Shown: positions 51,033 to 60,732, counted from the first letter of the stretch. The stretch is DNA of 64,000 nt from Thioclava arctica (GCF_040892615.1 NZ_JBFRYC010000013.1:27757-91756); one strand, 5' to 3'. Notes: a model not told the origin generated them from the letters alone. Made by a program: numbers and translations.

Positions 51033-52154
51033 TCAGACGGGAGAACGCAGGATTGCCGCTACCGCAGCGCCGTCAGGCATGTCCGCCCGGCACACAGCGA
51101 GAACCTTGCCACCCGCGAGGATCGTCCTTCCTGTTAGCTCGTCGATCACGCCATAGTTGGCCGCGCCCGGTTTCGTTGCGAGAACAACCGTGCCGTCAGT
51201 CTCGTCCACCGTGCCGGGCACCACCTCGTTGATATCGACCAGAAGCAGGTCCACTGCACCGAAGGTCGCGGCGCGCGCGACGGCCCCTAGATCGGTGATG
51301 GCCCGGTGCGATCCGATCCGTTCGTGAAAGAGTGCGGTCGCAGCTTCGATCTGCGCGGCATAGTACCCATCCAGAACCGACCTTGCTCCACTCGCCAACG
51401 CGCTTTCGCTCATGCTGTCGGGGCTTGCGGAGATTCCCTCGGCCAGCAGACCCGTATAGCTGTTGACCGAGCGGAAGATTGGCCCCAGCGGCTCGGTCGC
51501 GGCGAGGATGAGCGGCGTCTCCCGCCCTGCCATGACCGGGCGCAGGGCGGCATCCACCTTGCGCAGATACTTGAGCAAAAGCGACTTCTGGCCCTGGGCG
51601 TTGCCATGCCCGGAGCCAGTGCCCGGGTTGTTGACCGAAGCGCGGCCGGTGGCGTCGGCGGCGCTGTCGGGCAAGTCTGGCAAGCTGATCACCGTTGCTG
51701 GATGGTCGGCGAAGACCTCGATCAGGCGGACATCGTTTTCGGACAGGGCCAGCACGAATGCATGTTGGGGAAAGGCCATCGCGCGCATCAGCGGCTTGAG
51801 GTAAAAGCGATCTGACACCTCGACCGTTTTGGTGACCTCTGTCGCCAGCCGGTAGGTCCGCAAGCTGTCTGGAGTGGCGAGAACCGCAAGGCTATTGGCC
51901 TGAAGCCGCCAGAAATCGTCATCCTCGTCCAGCGCAAGAAGTTTTTCCTCGAGAGCCGCGCGACGGCGCTTGTCGAAGTCCGCGGCGTCGAGTTGCTCGA
52001 GTGCCGTTCGGGTCAGATTGCCGAACGAAATCCGGCTGAGCGCGACATTCTGGGTCTCGGGTGTCGTCGGCAGATAGATCGACACACAGGCATCTGCACG
52101 GGCCTCAAACAGCGCCCGGATTTCGGGGTTGGTTGGAATATCAACATAAAGCAT
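51033..52154 (-). CDS. Bacterial eRF1-like (BaeRF) family protein
   Basis: A 373-residue cytosolic protein. The N-terminal half (VSIYLPTTPETQNVALSRISF) and the central GPIFRSVNSYTGL, GYYAAQIEAATALFHERIGS and C-terminal LLLVDINEVVPGTVDETDGT fit the bacterial archaeo-eukaryotic release factor families. Those proteins resemble eRF1/Pelota domains and occur in stress islands, possibly acting on stalled ribosomes. I cannot see a catalytic GGQ. Family assignment is from memory of the pattern and moderate. Confidence 0.6.
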   Translation of the reverse strand: MLYVDIPTNPEIRALFEARADACVSIYLPTTPETQNVALSRISFGNLTRTALEQLDAADFDKRRRAALEEKLLALDEDDDFWRLQANSLAVLATPDSLRTYRLATEVTKTVEVSDRFYLKPLMRAMAFPQHAFVLALSENDVRLIEVFADHPATVISLPDLPDSAADATGRASVNNPGTGSGHGNAQGQKSLLLKYLRKVDAALRPVMAGRETPLILAATEPLGPIFRSVNSYTGLLAEGISASPDSMSESALASGARSVLDGYYAAQIEAATALFHERIGSHRAITDLGAVARAATFGAVDLLLVDINEVVPGTVDETDGTVVLATKPGAANYGVIDELTGRTILAGGKVLAVCRADMPDGAAVAAILRSPV

Positions 52155-52418
52155 GAATTGTCCTTTCGAGGATCTTTCCGGGTCGCTTCACGCGTACCGG
52201 GGCCGCTGTAGGCCGGTTCTGTCACGCGCTGGCCCGGCAATAGGAACCCGTTGCGATGATCGTCGATAATTGCAGACGACAGCTAGAGCCGAGCCTGATG
52301 CAGCTTCGAGTCTTCCAGACCGACCCCTTGTTCGTTGAACCCGTTCGTCGATTCGACAGAACTTGCACTCCCCAAAGGAGGATCGTCCGCCACCACTGGG
52401 CATCGCAGCGTCGCTCCG

Positions 52419-52787
52419 TCAGCGGGCTTTTTTCGTCTGTGGCGTAGATGAGGATTCGGCATCTGCGGTCTTCGCGTCAGATGCGGTCGTGTCGCGTGGT
52501 TCGGGGCCACCCCAGCGCGGAATAGTCAATTTACCATCGAGCCTGCGCCCGGGAAGCCGCCTGTCGCCAGGAGTGTCAAACGCATCGTTGCCAAGGCCTA
52601 GACCGCTGCCGGCATGTGTATCGCCAGAAGACCCGCCCATATCAAAGCCGGGCCTGTCGACCCCTTGGCCGAGGTCGTTGGCCGAAGGGGACACATCTTG
52701 CGGCGGTTTCTTGGCGGCCAGCTTGTCGACGGAGTCCGTCTTTGCCGAGGATGCTGACGCTTTGGATGGCTTTTCACTTTTCTTCAT
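52419..52787 (-). CDS. Disordered small protein of unknown function
   Basis: A 122-residue protein with Lys/Ser/Ala-rich N-terminus (MKKSEKPSKASASSAKTDSV), a Gly/Asp-rich middle and a short ordered-looking segment DRRLPGRRLDGKLTIPRWGG. AAAGGATCG precedes the ATG. No domain recognised. The dyad at 52,994 lies 207 bases upstream. Confidence 0.65.
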   Translation of the reverse strand: MKKSEKPSKASASSAKTDSVDKLAAKKPPQDVSPSANDLGQGVDRPGFDMGGSSGDTHAGSGLGLGNDAFDTPGDRRLPGRRLDGKLTIPRWGGPEPRDTTASDAKTADAESSSTPQTKKAR

Positions 52788-53197
52788 GTCTTCGATCCTT
52801 TGGATATCTCTGGTTTTGTGACATGCCCTCGCGCCGGACAGCACGACTCTGACCAACGGAATCACAGGTTTCATTGGTTTTTTGGCCTGCCCGCGCGTTT
52901 GCTGCGTCACGAAATCCACCACTGTTGGCCGAGTAAAAATTTTGGACGCCACAATCATCCATCGAACTGTAAATCAGGTGTGCCGCGCATGCGCTGATAC
53001 AGATCAGCAGGCCCAAAACAGATCAGCATGGTTCGGCGTCTGCCATGCCCCCTGCTTGGCAGTGTCCGCCCCCCGTCGCCCCAGCTAACCATCTTTGAGA
53101 GTGCTGCCAGAGAAAATGCGAGCAGGCATCATGATCGATATCAGTGCGGTGCCTTACGCGCGTGTTACCCTGAAAGCTCAATAAATAGGAGATACCG
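52788..53197. other. Divergent promoter region with a Crp/Fnr-type dyad
   Basis: About 410 bases between the disordered protein gene and the DUF3775 gene. It contains the dyad at 52,994-53,007. No gene is supported inside. Confidence 0.5.
52994..53007 (+). promoter_or_regulatory. Perfect dyad CTGAT-N4-ATCAG
   Basis: CTGATACAGATCAG, a perfect inverted repeat with four-base spacer, about midway between two divergent genes (204 and 207 bases from their starts). Confidence 0.5.
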
Positions 53198-53590
53198 ATG
53201 GCTGCGCTGCCCTTTAACGATGGCCGGATTGAAGAACTGGTGCTGCGGTTCAATGCCGTGATGGCGAAGGAAGGGACGGATATCTCCGACCTTGGCGGGA
53301 ATGCTTCGGATGACGAGGTGACCGTGACTCTGCAGGAAACCGGTGGCGATCTGAGCCGTGACGAGATCACGCAAGAGATCGAAAGCATGAATGACGAACA
53401 GCAGGATGCACTTGTTGCGCTGTTCTGGATCGGCCGTGGCGATGCTGAACCCGAAGCTTGGGAGCAGACCAAAGCCCTCGCGCGACAACAGCACGAGGGG
53501 CTGGTAAGCCGCTATCTACTTGGTCAGCCGGAGGTCGGAGAGTTCCTGACCGAAGGTCTGGAAAAAATGCTCGAATATGGTGTCGACTGA
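53198..53590 (+). CDS. DUF3775-domain protein
   Basis: A 130-residue soluble protein. The C-terminal part SMNDEQQDALVALFWIGRGD then WEQTKALARQQ is the DUF3775 pattern. TAGGAGAT precedes the ATG. Function unknown. It is 90 bases upstream of the antiporter gene and may share its transcript. Confidence 0.75.
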   Translation: MAALPFNDGRIEELVLRFNAVMAKEGTDISDLGGNASDDEVTVTLQETGGDLSRDEITQEIESMNDEQQDALVALFWIGRGDAEPEAWEQTKALARQQHEGLVSRYLLGQPEVGEFLTEGLEKMLEYGVD

Positions 53591-53680
53591 TGTGGGGGTT
53601 GGTCCCTTTGATCCTGTGACTGTCGACCTCGTCCGCCGCGCGAACGTGGTCCTGCCCAACAGCTGGCAGCGGTGAACGCT

Positions 53681-54916
53681 ATGTCGCAATTCGAGCTTGT
53701 CGCAATCCTGCTGGTTCTGACAGCCACATTCAGTTGGGTCAACTTCCGGCTGGCGTTCTTGCCGCACACCATTGGTCTGCTTGTCATGGGACTTGGCGCC
53801 TCGCTGGTCGTCATCGGTGCCGAGGCGGCGACGCCGGGGCTGTTTGATTATGAAGGTCTGGCAGCCCTCCTGCGCCAGGTTGATTTCCAGCAAACCGTTC
53901 TTGAGGGTATGCTCGCATTTCTCCTGTTTGCGGGCGCGTTGCATGTCGATGTGGTCAGCCTGCGCAGCCGAGCACTGACCATTGGCACGATGGCGACCTT
54001 GGGTGTTGTGGTGTCTACCGCGATCATCGGATGCGGCGTCTGGGCGGCAGCAGACCTGCTGGGTGTCGCGATCTCACTGCCGTGGGCGCTCGTTTTCGGG
54101 GCGCTGATCAGCCCGACCGACCCGGTCGCGGTCCTTGCCACGTTGAAAGAAGTGAAGGTCCCCGAGGACCTCAAGATCGTGATGACGGGCGAGACCCTGT
54201 TCAACGATGGTGTGGGCGTGGTGTTGTTCGCCGTCCTTGTCCACGCGGCCACAGGTGACGGTTTCGGCGCTTTCCAAGTGGGCAAGATGTTCGTGGTCGA
54301 GGCCCTGGGAGGTGCGGCCCTCGGAGCGGTGACGGGCTATGTCGCCTACCGCGGCATGCGCGCCATCGACGATTATTCGATCGAGGTGCTGATATCGCTG
54401 GCGCTGGTCGTGGGCACCTATGCGATCGCCTCCCGACTGGTTGTGAGCGGTCCGCTGGCGGTTGTGGTCGCTGGGTTGCTGGTCGGAAGCAGGGGACCGC
54501 ACGATGCGCTGAGCAATGAGACCCAGCGATACCTTTTCGGCTTCTGGACGTTGATCGGCGAAATGCTGAATTCGGTCCTGTTCCTGCTGATCGGACTGGA
54601 GGTTCTGGTCCTGCGGTTCGAGCCTGCCTTCGGCTGGCTGATGGCGCTGGCGGTGCCACTGGTGCTAGTCGCCCGTCTGGTTGCCGTCAGCGGTCCGGTC
54701 CTGTTGCTTGGGATGCTCCGCAAGTTCGCGCGCGGCACCATTCCGGTGCTGACTTGGGGTGGCTTGCGGGGTGGAATTTCGGTGGCGCTGGCGCTTTCGC
54801 TGCCGGAGGTTGCAGAAAAATCCGCATTACTGGCGGCGACATATGCCGTGGTTCTGTTCACGCTGATCGTTCAGGGGCTCAGTCTGCGAGCGGTGATCAA
54901 GGGGGTCCTGCGGTGA
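53681..54916 (+). CDS. CPA1-family cation:proton antiporter (NhaP type)
   Basis: A 411-residue membrane protein with about 12 helices. Signature stretches are LISPTDPVAVLATLKEVKVP and GETLFNDGVGVVLF, where the Asn-Asp pair is the ion-binding site of electroneutral NhaP-type antiporters, and TWGGLRGGISVALALSLP near the end. It would exchange Na+ or K+ for H+ at the inner membrane. The start is either GTG 53672 or ATG 53681. Confidence 0.9.
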   Translation: MSQFELVAILLVLTATFSWVNFRLAFLPHTIGLLVMGLGASLVVIGAEAATPGLFDYEGLAALLRQVDFQQTVLEGMLAFLLFAGALHVDVVSLRSRALTIGTMATLGVVVSTAIIGCGVWAAADLLGVAISLPWALVFGALISPTDPVAVLATLKEVKVPEDLKIVMTGETLFNDGVGVVLFAVLVHAATGDGFGAFQVGKMFVVEALGGAALGAVTGYVAYRGMRAIDDYSIEVLISLALVVGTYAIASRLVVSGPLAVVVAGLLVGSRGPHDALSNETQRYLFGFWTLIGEMLNSVLFLLIGLEVLVLRFEPAFGWLMALAVPLVLVARLVAVSGPVLLLGMLRKFARGTIPVLTWGGLRGGISVALALSLPEVAEKSALLAATYAVVLFTLIVQGLSLRAVIKGVLR

Positions 54917-55034
54917 ACACTGTTAAATGGGATTTGCGGTCCAAACCGCCGGGCCCGGTGGCAGAGCAAATAGCCTGTCGGAAACCGGCTGCGCTGACAG
55001 CCCCAATTTATCAACTTAAAGCAAGGAGATGGTC

Positions 55035-56360
55035 ATGGCGGCCTCATTTTCGATAACCCGTGTCACAGCGCTCTGGGGACGGCTCAACTCCAGCTTCTGG
55101 TTTTTGCCCGCAGCTATGGCCTTGTCGGCTATCGCTCTTTCTTTTGTGCTTATCGAGGTCGATGCCCTGCGAGATGTGGCCCAGACAGATAATCCGAGCG
55201 CGCTATATACATTCGGACCTGAAGGCGCCCGGACGATGCTGTCGGTGATCGCGAGTTCGATGATCACTGTGGCCAGCCTGATCTTTTCGATCACGATGTT
55301 ATCGTTGCAGCTTGCCTCCTCGCAGTTTGGTCCGCGCACACTGGGCAACTTCATGCGCGATCGCAGTAACCAGATCGTTCTGGGAACGTTTATCGCGACC
55401 TTTCTATATTGCCTGTTCGTGCTGAGGTCGGTGCGGGGCACCGAAGGGTCCAGCTTCGTTCCCCATCTGGCGGTTGCATTTGGCGTGCTGATGGCCGCGG
55501 CAAGTGTCGCACTCTTGCTTTACTTCATCCATCACATCGCGACGTCGATCCGGGTCGAAACACTTCTGGAAAAACTCACTATCGAAGGCTGCGCCGCCGT
55601 CGATCAGGTCTTTCCTGAGCGACTTGGCCATGGGCAGGCAGACGAAGCGGCCGGGCAGACTCTTCCTTTCGATTTTGAGGCTGACAGCAGGCAAATCCCG
55701 GCCGATTCAGATGGATATGTCCAGAGTATCGGCGGTGACGTGCTGATGCGGCTCGCCGCCAAGAATGATCTTGTTCTGCAGGTCGCAGCGCGCCCCGGCG
55801 TGTTCGTCACGCAAGGCGCGTGCGTGATTACAGCGTATCCGAAGGCAAGGGTTTCGGACGAAATTGACGAGGATCTGCGCGGTGCGGTCGTCATCGGACG
55901 GGATCGGACACCCTATCAGGATCTGGAGTTTGCAATCCGCCGCATCGTGGAACTGGCGCAACGCTCCCTGTCGCCCGGTATCAACGACCCCACCACCGCG
56001 ATCTACTGCATCGACCGGCTGGGACAAGTTCTTGGCCGAGTGGCAGACAGGGACATTCCCTCCCCAATGCGGCTCGACGAGGGTGGCCAGTTGCGCGTCT
56101 TGACCGAAGTCTTTGATCTGGGGCATGTAACCTGCCGCTCCTTCGCGGCGATTGCACGATACGGGATGACCGATGCGGATGTCGTCACCCGGCTTGCTGA
56201 AACCCTCGCGAAGTTGGAAAAGTCTTTTCCGCTGGCCGCGAGTGTCGCCGTTGCCGAGTTGCGTGAACAGGTGTTGCGCGAAAGCGGGGGGCCGACCGTT
56301 CATGCCTTTGACCACAAAACTCTTTTGGATTTAAAGGAGAGCAGCGGGAAGAAGCTCTGA
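55035..56360 (+). CDS. DUF2254 membrane protein
   Basis: A 441-residue protein. Four membrane helices in the first half (SFWFLPAAMALSAIALSFVL; SMITVASLIFSITMLSLQLA; then two more) precede a large cytosolic region with GRDRTPYQDLEFAIRRIVEL and SPGINDPTTAI, which is the DUF2254 signature. Function unknown. AAGGAG lies six bases before ATG 55035; the ATG at 55029 abuts that site and is unlikely. It follows the antiporter gene by 118 bases. Confidence 0.85.
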   Translation: MAASFSITRVTALWGRLNSSFWFLPAAMALSAIALSFVLIEVDALRDVAQTDNPSALYTFGPEGARTMLSVIASSMITVASLIFSITMLSLQLASSQFGPRTLGNFMRDRSNQIVLGTFIATFLYCLFVLRSVRGTEGSSFVPHLAVAFGVLMAAASVALLLYFIHHIATSIRVETLLEKLTIEGCAAVDQVFPERLGHGQADEAAGQTLPFDFEADSRQIPADSDGYVQSIGGDVLMRLAAKNDLVLQVAARPGVFVTQGACVITAYPKARVSDEIDEDLRGAVVIGRDRTPYQDLEFAIRRIVELAQRSLSPGINDPTTAIYCIDRLGQVLGRVADRDIPSPMRLDEGGQLRVLTEVFDLGHVTCRSFAAIARYGMTDADVVTRLAETLAKLEKSFPLAASVAVAELREQVLRESGGPTVHAFDHKTLLDLKESSGKKL

Positions 56361-56413
56361 ATCGGAGCGGATCGTTGCAACTTTTGCACGCGCAAGATGC
56401 ACCCGATCGAGAC

Positions 56414-57343
56414 TTACAGGGCTACGATGTCCTGCGCTCTCGGTTCCGGGCGCACGAAGATACGCGTCACCTCGAGATGCGTCTTGCGGACGGTGCCGCC
56501 GATCGCGCCGATCAGACGCTCCAGGTCAGGGACAGTCATCTCGTCGGGAAATTCCAGCGTGAAGGCCGCGAACACCTGCTCGGCACCCAGCTGGACCGTG
56601 ATCAGATCAACGATACGTCGGACTTGGGGATGCGCGCCAACGGTCGCCCGAAGTGCTGCGACAACCTCCGCGTCGGCGGTCTCTCCCACCAGCAACTGCT
56701 TGCTTTCGCGCGCAAGCACGACCGCAACACAAGCCAGCAGAATACCGATTGCGACCGACGCCGCCCCATCCCAGACCGGGTTTTTCGTCACGACCGAAAT
56801 TGCCGTCCCCGCTGTGGCGATCACGATCCCCATCAGGGCTGCGGAATCTTCAAGGAAAACCGTGAAAGACGTTGGATCCTTGCTACGGCGGACCGCTTGC
56901 CAGATGCTATGGTGCCCCTTGGTCTTGCGAAACGCCTGCCAGGCGAACCAGAGCGTGATCGACTCGAACACAAAAGCCAGCCCGAACACGATGAACGTGA
57001 TTTCGGGACGGCTGATCGGCGCGGGATCGAGGATGTGGATGACGCCTTCATAGATCGAAATCCCCGCACCCAGCGCGAAGATCATCATGGCGACCACGAA
57101 GCTCCAGAAATAGAGTTCGCGCCCGTACCCCACCGGATGGGTCGCGTCGGCAGGCTTCGCCGCCCGCTTTAGCCCGTAGAGCAGCAAGACTTCATTGCCA
57201 CAATCGACCAGACTGTGCACGCCTTCGGTCAGCATGGCAGAGCCACCGGTGATCCAGGCCGCAATAAACTTCGTGACCGCTATGGCCAGATTGCCGAACA
57301 GGGCCGCGTAGAGTGCCGTCGTGTTGTCATGCTGTGCCGTGAT
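56414..57343 (-). CDS. Cation diffusion facilitator (CDF) transporter with an apparent ATC start
   Basis: Divalent-metal/proton antiporter, six helices. The readable protein has LTEGVHSLVDCGNEVLLLYG (helix 2, HxxxD metal-site region), THPVGYGRELYFWSFVVA and a C-terminal cytosolic domain. From the first ATG (57235) helix 1 is missing. In frame upstream the sequence TAQHDNTTALYAALFGNLAI then TKFIAAWITGGSA supplies helix 1, and would begin at ATC 57343, exactly where AGGAAAG gives an 8-base spacing. A stop lies not far above, and no ATG, GTG or TTG is available. With 309 residues it would have normal length. Confidence 0.75.
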   Translation of the reverse strand: MTAQHDNTTALYAALFGNLAIAVTKFIAAWITGGSAMLTEGVHSLVDCGNEVLLLYGLKRAAKPADATHPVGYGRELYFWSFVVAMMIFALGAGISIYEGVIHILDPAPISRPEITFIVFGLAFVFESITLWFAWQAFRKTKGHHSIWQAVRRSKDPTSFTVFLEDSAALMGIVIATAGTAISVVTKNPVWDGAASVAIGILLACVAVVLARESKQLLVGETADAEVVAALRATVGAHPQVRRIVDLITVQLGAEQVFAAFTLEFPDEMTVPDLERLIGAIGGTVRKTHLEVTRIFVRPEPRAQDIVAL

Positions 57344-57426
57344 GGTGCACGCTTTCCTGACAGTATCTCGACGCGCGATTCAGGGCAGAAGGAAAGGCGA
57401 CGCGTCGTCGCCAGTTCTCTGTCGAC

Positions 57427-58372
57427 CTAAGCTGCCGTTTTCGATTCCGCCCGACGCGCGGCACCGGACCCCGTCAAACCCCAGAAATCGGCTATGTGAC
57501 GGGTCGAGGAAATGCCGACTTCCAACATATATTCGCCTTCTTCTCCCAAGCCTTCGTTGCCGTCGGCACTAATCGGTGTGCCGTGGCCCATTTCCCCGAT
57601 GATGTAGTGCTCAATCACCACCCGCCCGTCTGCGTCGCACCAGACTTCCCGAGGGTAGCCGTCAACCATCTCGACGCGTGTCGCCGGTCCTTCGACCTTG
57701 TGGATTTTCTGCCACTGCCGAACGATCGCGCTGGCGTTGGAATTGTCGACGGTTGTATCGCTGTCGCCATGCCAGACAGAGATCGTCGGCCATGGACCCG
57801 TGAATTTCGAGGCGCCGCGGACCAGTGCGTCGAGTTGGCGGTCCGACGGACTGCCATAGCCATTCATCCGGACCATCGCCTCCATCATGTTGTCTGCGCT
57901 ACGGTAGGGCAGCCCTGCGATGATTGCCCCTCCCGCGAACACTTCCGGATAGGTCGCAAGCATCACGGATGTCATGGCACCGCCCGAGGACATCCCTGTG
58001 ACGAAGACACGCGATGGGTCGACAGAATGATCATCAACGACCTGTTTGATCATTTGACGAATAGACAGCGGCTCGCCACCCCCACGTTGGCTGTCACCGG
58101 TCTCGAACCAGTTAAAGCTCCCAATGAGGTTGTTGGTCAGCCTTTGCCCCGGAAACAGGAGCGCAATTCCGCATTCGTCGGCCAAAGTGGACCAACCGGA
58201 TACCGATATCGTAGCTCTCGGGTGACTGGGTGCTGCCATGGAGCACGACAACAAGCGGGCCGTCTTTCTGGAAGTTCTCCGGAATATAAATGTCCGCGCT
58301 CAGCGACCCCGGGTCGGTCCCGAAATTCTGCATGGCGGAGAGACGATCTCTGGTAATTAAAGATGTTGGCAT
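57427..58372 (-). pseudogene. PHB-depolymerase-family esterase with one frameshift
   Basis: Alpha/beta hydrolase of the LpqC/PhaZ type. The first frame, from ATG 58372 with a strong AGGAGT site, reads LSADIYIPENFQKDGPLVVV then LHGSTQSPESYDIG. The second continues as SGWSTLADECGIALLFPGQR, nucleophile Ser in VTGMSSGGAMTSVML, and catalytic Asp/His in WHGDSDTTV and EMGHGTPIS. One extra base near 58,201 separates them. Corrected length is about 314 residues. It would cleave short-chain polyester or similar ester bonds. Ends in TAG. Confidence 0.8.
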
Positions 58373-58689
58373 AGGAACTCCTGTGCATGACCGATACTGG
58401 CCACGTATGAAAACCCTCGAGCCCAAAGTTTTTCGGGCCGGAGGCGAAGTGATTGTCCACGGTTGGAGGCGGACACGAAGAAACCTTTCTCGCCCGCGTC
58501 AGGTGAGTTTCATCATCTGCACATGCGAAGTGTCCCGGTGATCATGTAGCACCTTGCTGGTTTCCCAGTCCGCGCGCACAGACGCAGGTTAGTCCGCGCG
58601 TTGATAACTTTGAGGCGTTTTCCCCTGGAGCCGAACGCCTGCGGGGCGCGGTTTTTCGGCGTTTGCCCTTCCCGGCACAGAACAGCCAA

Positions 58690-59445
58690 TCATACGTCGC
58701 TTCGCTTTCGGACGATTTGTTTTGGCCACAACCACCAGGATGTCACAAACATGAAGCGCCTGATCGGTGTTTTGACGACAAGCAGCAGGATGCCTATCGA
58801 TAGCAGGCACCAGATGGCGGCCACTTCATTGGGGTTGCTGGTCAGAAGCATGGCCAATCGTGGGCCGATTAGGAAGTGGTACACCGTAAGCCGCCAAGAC
58901 CCATAGAGAAGGGGCATCAAAAAGGCAGCGACGAAATAACTGGGGTATGCGGTAAGGAAGGATGCCCACGAATCGACCGTTATGAAGTTCAGCATACCGT
59001 TTGTCGGCACTTCCCAAGCGATATGCCAGTCGCCGGATACTGAACACATTCGCTCGGCACACATGACCTCTCCCAATGGACATGACCCTGCCCACGCGAA
59101 CGGATAAAGCTGTAGAAGCATGATGATGGCCGAAATGAAGCAGACTGTATAAACTGGCCACTGAATTTTCTCACGCACGTGGCTTGGGATAAAATACATG
59201 GAAATCATGTTGATGAAGAAGGGCTGGAACACGATGTGCAGATAGCTCAGCAGGGTGGCGATTTGATTTGAGGGCAGCGAACACTGATCAATCACCGAGT
59301 AGGTGAAGGCCTGCAAAAGCTCCATTGACGAGAAATAGCCCAAGGCCATCCACAACGGCGCCGGTTCTTTCTTGTAAGCTGCGTAAGCGGTTGTACCTAT
59401 ACCTACAACGGCCAGTACAGCCGACGCTTCACCGCTCCAGCACAT
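58690..59445 (-). CDS. DUF5765-type seven-helix membrane protein
   Basis: A 251-residue integral membrane protein beginning MCWSGEASAVLAVVGIGTTA, with about seven helices (SMELLQAFTYSVIDQC; HIVFQPFFINMISMYFI; SWASFLTAYPSYFVAAFLMP). I recall this as DUF5765. Conserved cysteines (MCW, DQCSLP, GSCPLGEVMCAERMC) would mostly face one side. Function unknown. No clear Shine-Dalgarno. Confidence 0.7.
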   Translation of the reverse strand: MCWSGEASAVLAVVGIGTTAYAAYKKEPAPLWMALGYFSSMELLQAFTYSVIDQCSLPSNQIATLLSYLHIVFQPFFINMISMYFIPSHVREKIQWPVYTVCFISAIIMLLQLYPFAWAGSCPLGEVMCAERMCSVSGDWHIAWEVPTNGMLNFITVDSWASFLTAYPSYFVAAFLMPLLYGSWRLTVYHFLIGPRLAMLLTSNPNEVAAIWCLLSIGILLLVVKTPIRRFMFVTSWWLWPKQIVRKRSDV

Positions 59446-59481
59446 AAAATCTCGCTCTTGATATGAAAAATAATTGGACTG

Positions 59482-60429
59482 TCATGTGTCCGCCGCCGTA
59501 CCCGGCTTGTCCACTTTTTCGGCGTCCCGGGTGCCAACCGCCTTGTCGCACCCTGCCATGGTGTCGGCACGGGCCTGCGCCTCGAGTTCGGCATTCAACT
59601 CCGCCCCCATGAGAATATTGTAGGCAGAAATCCAGAACCACATCAGCAGCACGACCACGCCAGCCAGGGCGCCGAAGCTCTGGTTGAAGTAATTGAAATT
59701 GCCGACGAAGAGCGCAAAGCTGGCCGAGGCCGCGATCCAGACAAGGCATCCCACAACCGCGCCGACCGACGTCCATTGCCACTCCGGTGTGTCGCGCGAG
59801 GGTGCAAAACGATAGAGAACGGATAGCCCGACAATCGTCAATGAGATCAACCCGAGCCAAAGGGCGGCGTTGACTAGCATCGCGACGGCCGGCCTCATAT
59901 CGACGAAAGCCAGAATGGTTGGTATCGCCAGGGTCGCGGTGAGCCCGCAGATCACCCCCGCGATCAGCATCAGTGTTAGTGCGAATGTCACCAAAAGTCG
60001 CTCGATGAACCCACGTGTTTCTTCTTCGTCATAGGCGACATTGAGCCCCTGTATCAGGCTCGCAGTGCCCTTGGACGCCGAGTAGAAGGCAATCAGCAGG
60101 CCAAGGATGGCGGTAAACCCCAGCCCGCCCTAGCGGGAACCGGCGACAGATGTGGCCTGCTTGGTTATGATGGGAATCACTTCTTCCGGCATCAGCCCCG
60201 AAAAACTGTTGAGTTGTGCGACGATCCGGCTTGGTTCGATCAACAGGCCGCTGATGGCGATCACGGCGGTGATGCCCGGAAAAAGGGCCAGCAGACCATA
60301 GAACGCAACCCCAGCGGCAAGCAGGCCCACGCGGTCCTTGGCGATTTCGTCCTTGACGCGAAAGGCCACGTGCTTCCAGCCAACAGCCGATATGTTCGCC
60401 GGAGTTGCGGCATCGCCACCTTGTCTCAT
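59482..60429 (-). pseudogene. YihY/BrkB-family membrane protein with an internal TAG
   Basis: Codons 1-99 read MRQGGDAATPANISAVGWKH, then DRVGLLAAGVAFYGLLALFP and SGLMPEEVIPII. Codon 100 (60,130-60,132) is TAG. The same frame continues as GGLGFTAILGLLIAFYSASK, GLNVAYDEEETRGFIERL, and the last helices VVVLLMWFWISAYNILMGAE to a TGA at 59,482. No shift is needed, so a single nonsense codon interrupts an otherwise complete 315-residue protein. GAGGAC precedes the ATG. Family role is unclear (once called RNase BN in error). Confidence 0.82.
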
Positions 60430-60732
60430 GGGCGGTCCTCAATTCAGAATAAGTATCTTGATCGGGCACGCCCCCCTCACATGACCTTCACGCTTTCGTC
60501 CTCCGTTACTTTTGCTGATGGTTGAGCGAAGCACTGGGAAACTTGGGTCCTCTGAGGTGGGAAGCATTCCAAATGCCGCCTGTCTGTCCCGGACGAGAAG
60601 TCGCTCGTTCAATCCATGTACTGATCCGGATCAGGTAACCAGCAACAATAATTCTGGGCAAACTGATTGGTATGCCAAGGGTCCGGCATTCTCCGATCCA
60701 CCAAACGGGTCCCGCAGCCAACCCTGGGCGCA
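60430..60732. other. Promoter region of the YihY gene
   Basis: About 300 bases. It contains the perfect dyad at 60,621-60,634, 192 bases from the YihY start. No gene is supported. Confidence 0.45.
60621..60634 (+). promoter_or_regulatory. Perfect dyad CTGAT-N4-ATCAG
   Basis: CTGATCCGGATCAG, palindromic through the spacer. It lies between the YihY gene and the DUF3309 gene, both on the minus strand. Confidence 0.5.

Noticed and set aside
35629..60132. Reassignment of TAG to a sense codon in this genome
   Set aside because: TAG is used as an ordinary stop by intact genes at 1,388, 24,873, 30,498, 31,455 and 32,197, and by the esterase at 57,427. A genome-wide reassignment is therefore unlikely; local decay, error or weak suppression remain.
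59482..60429. YihY region as two separate small genes
   Set aside because: The second part has no start with ribosome site at the break, and the frame continues unchanged across the TAG with family sequence on both sides.
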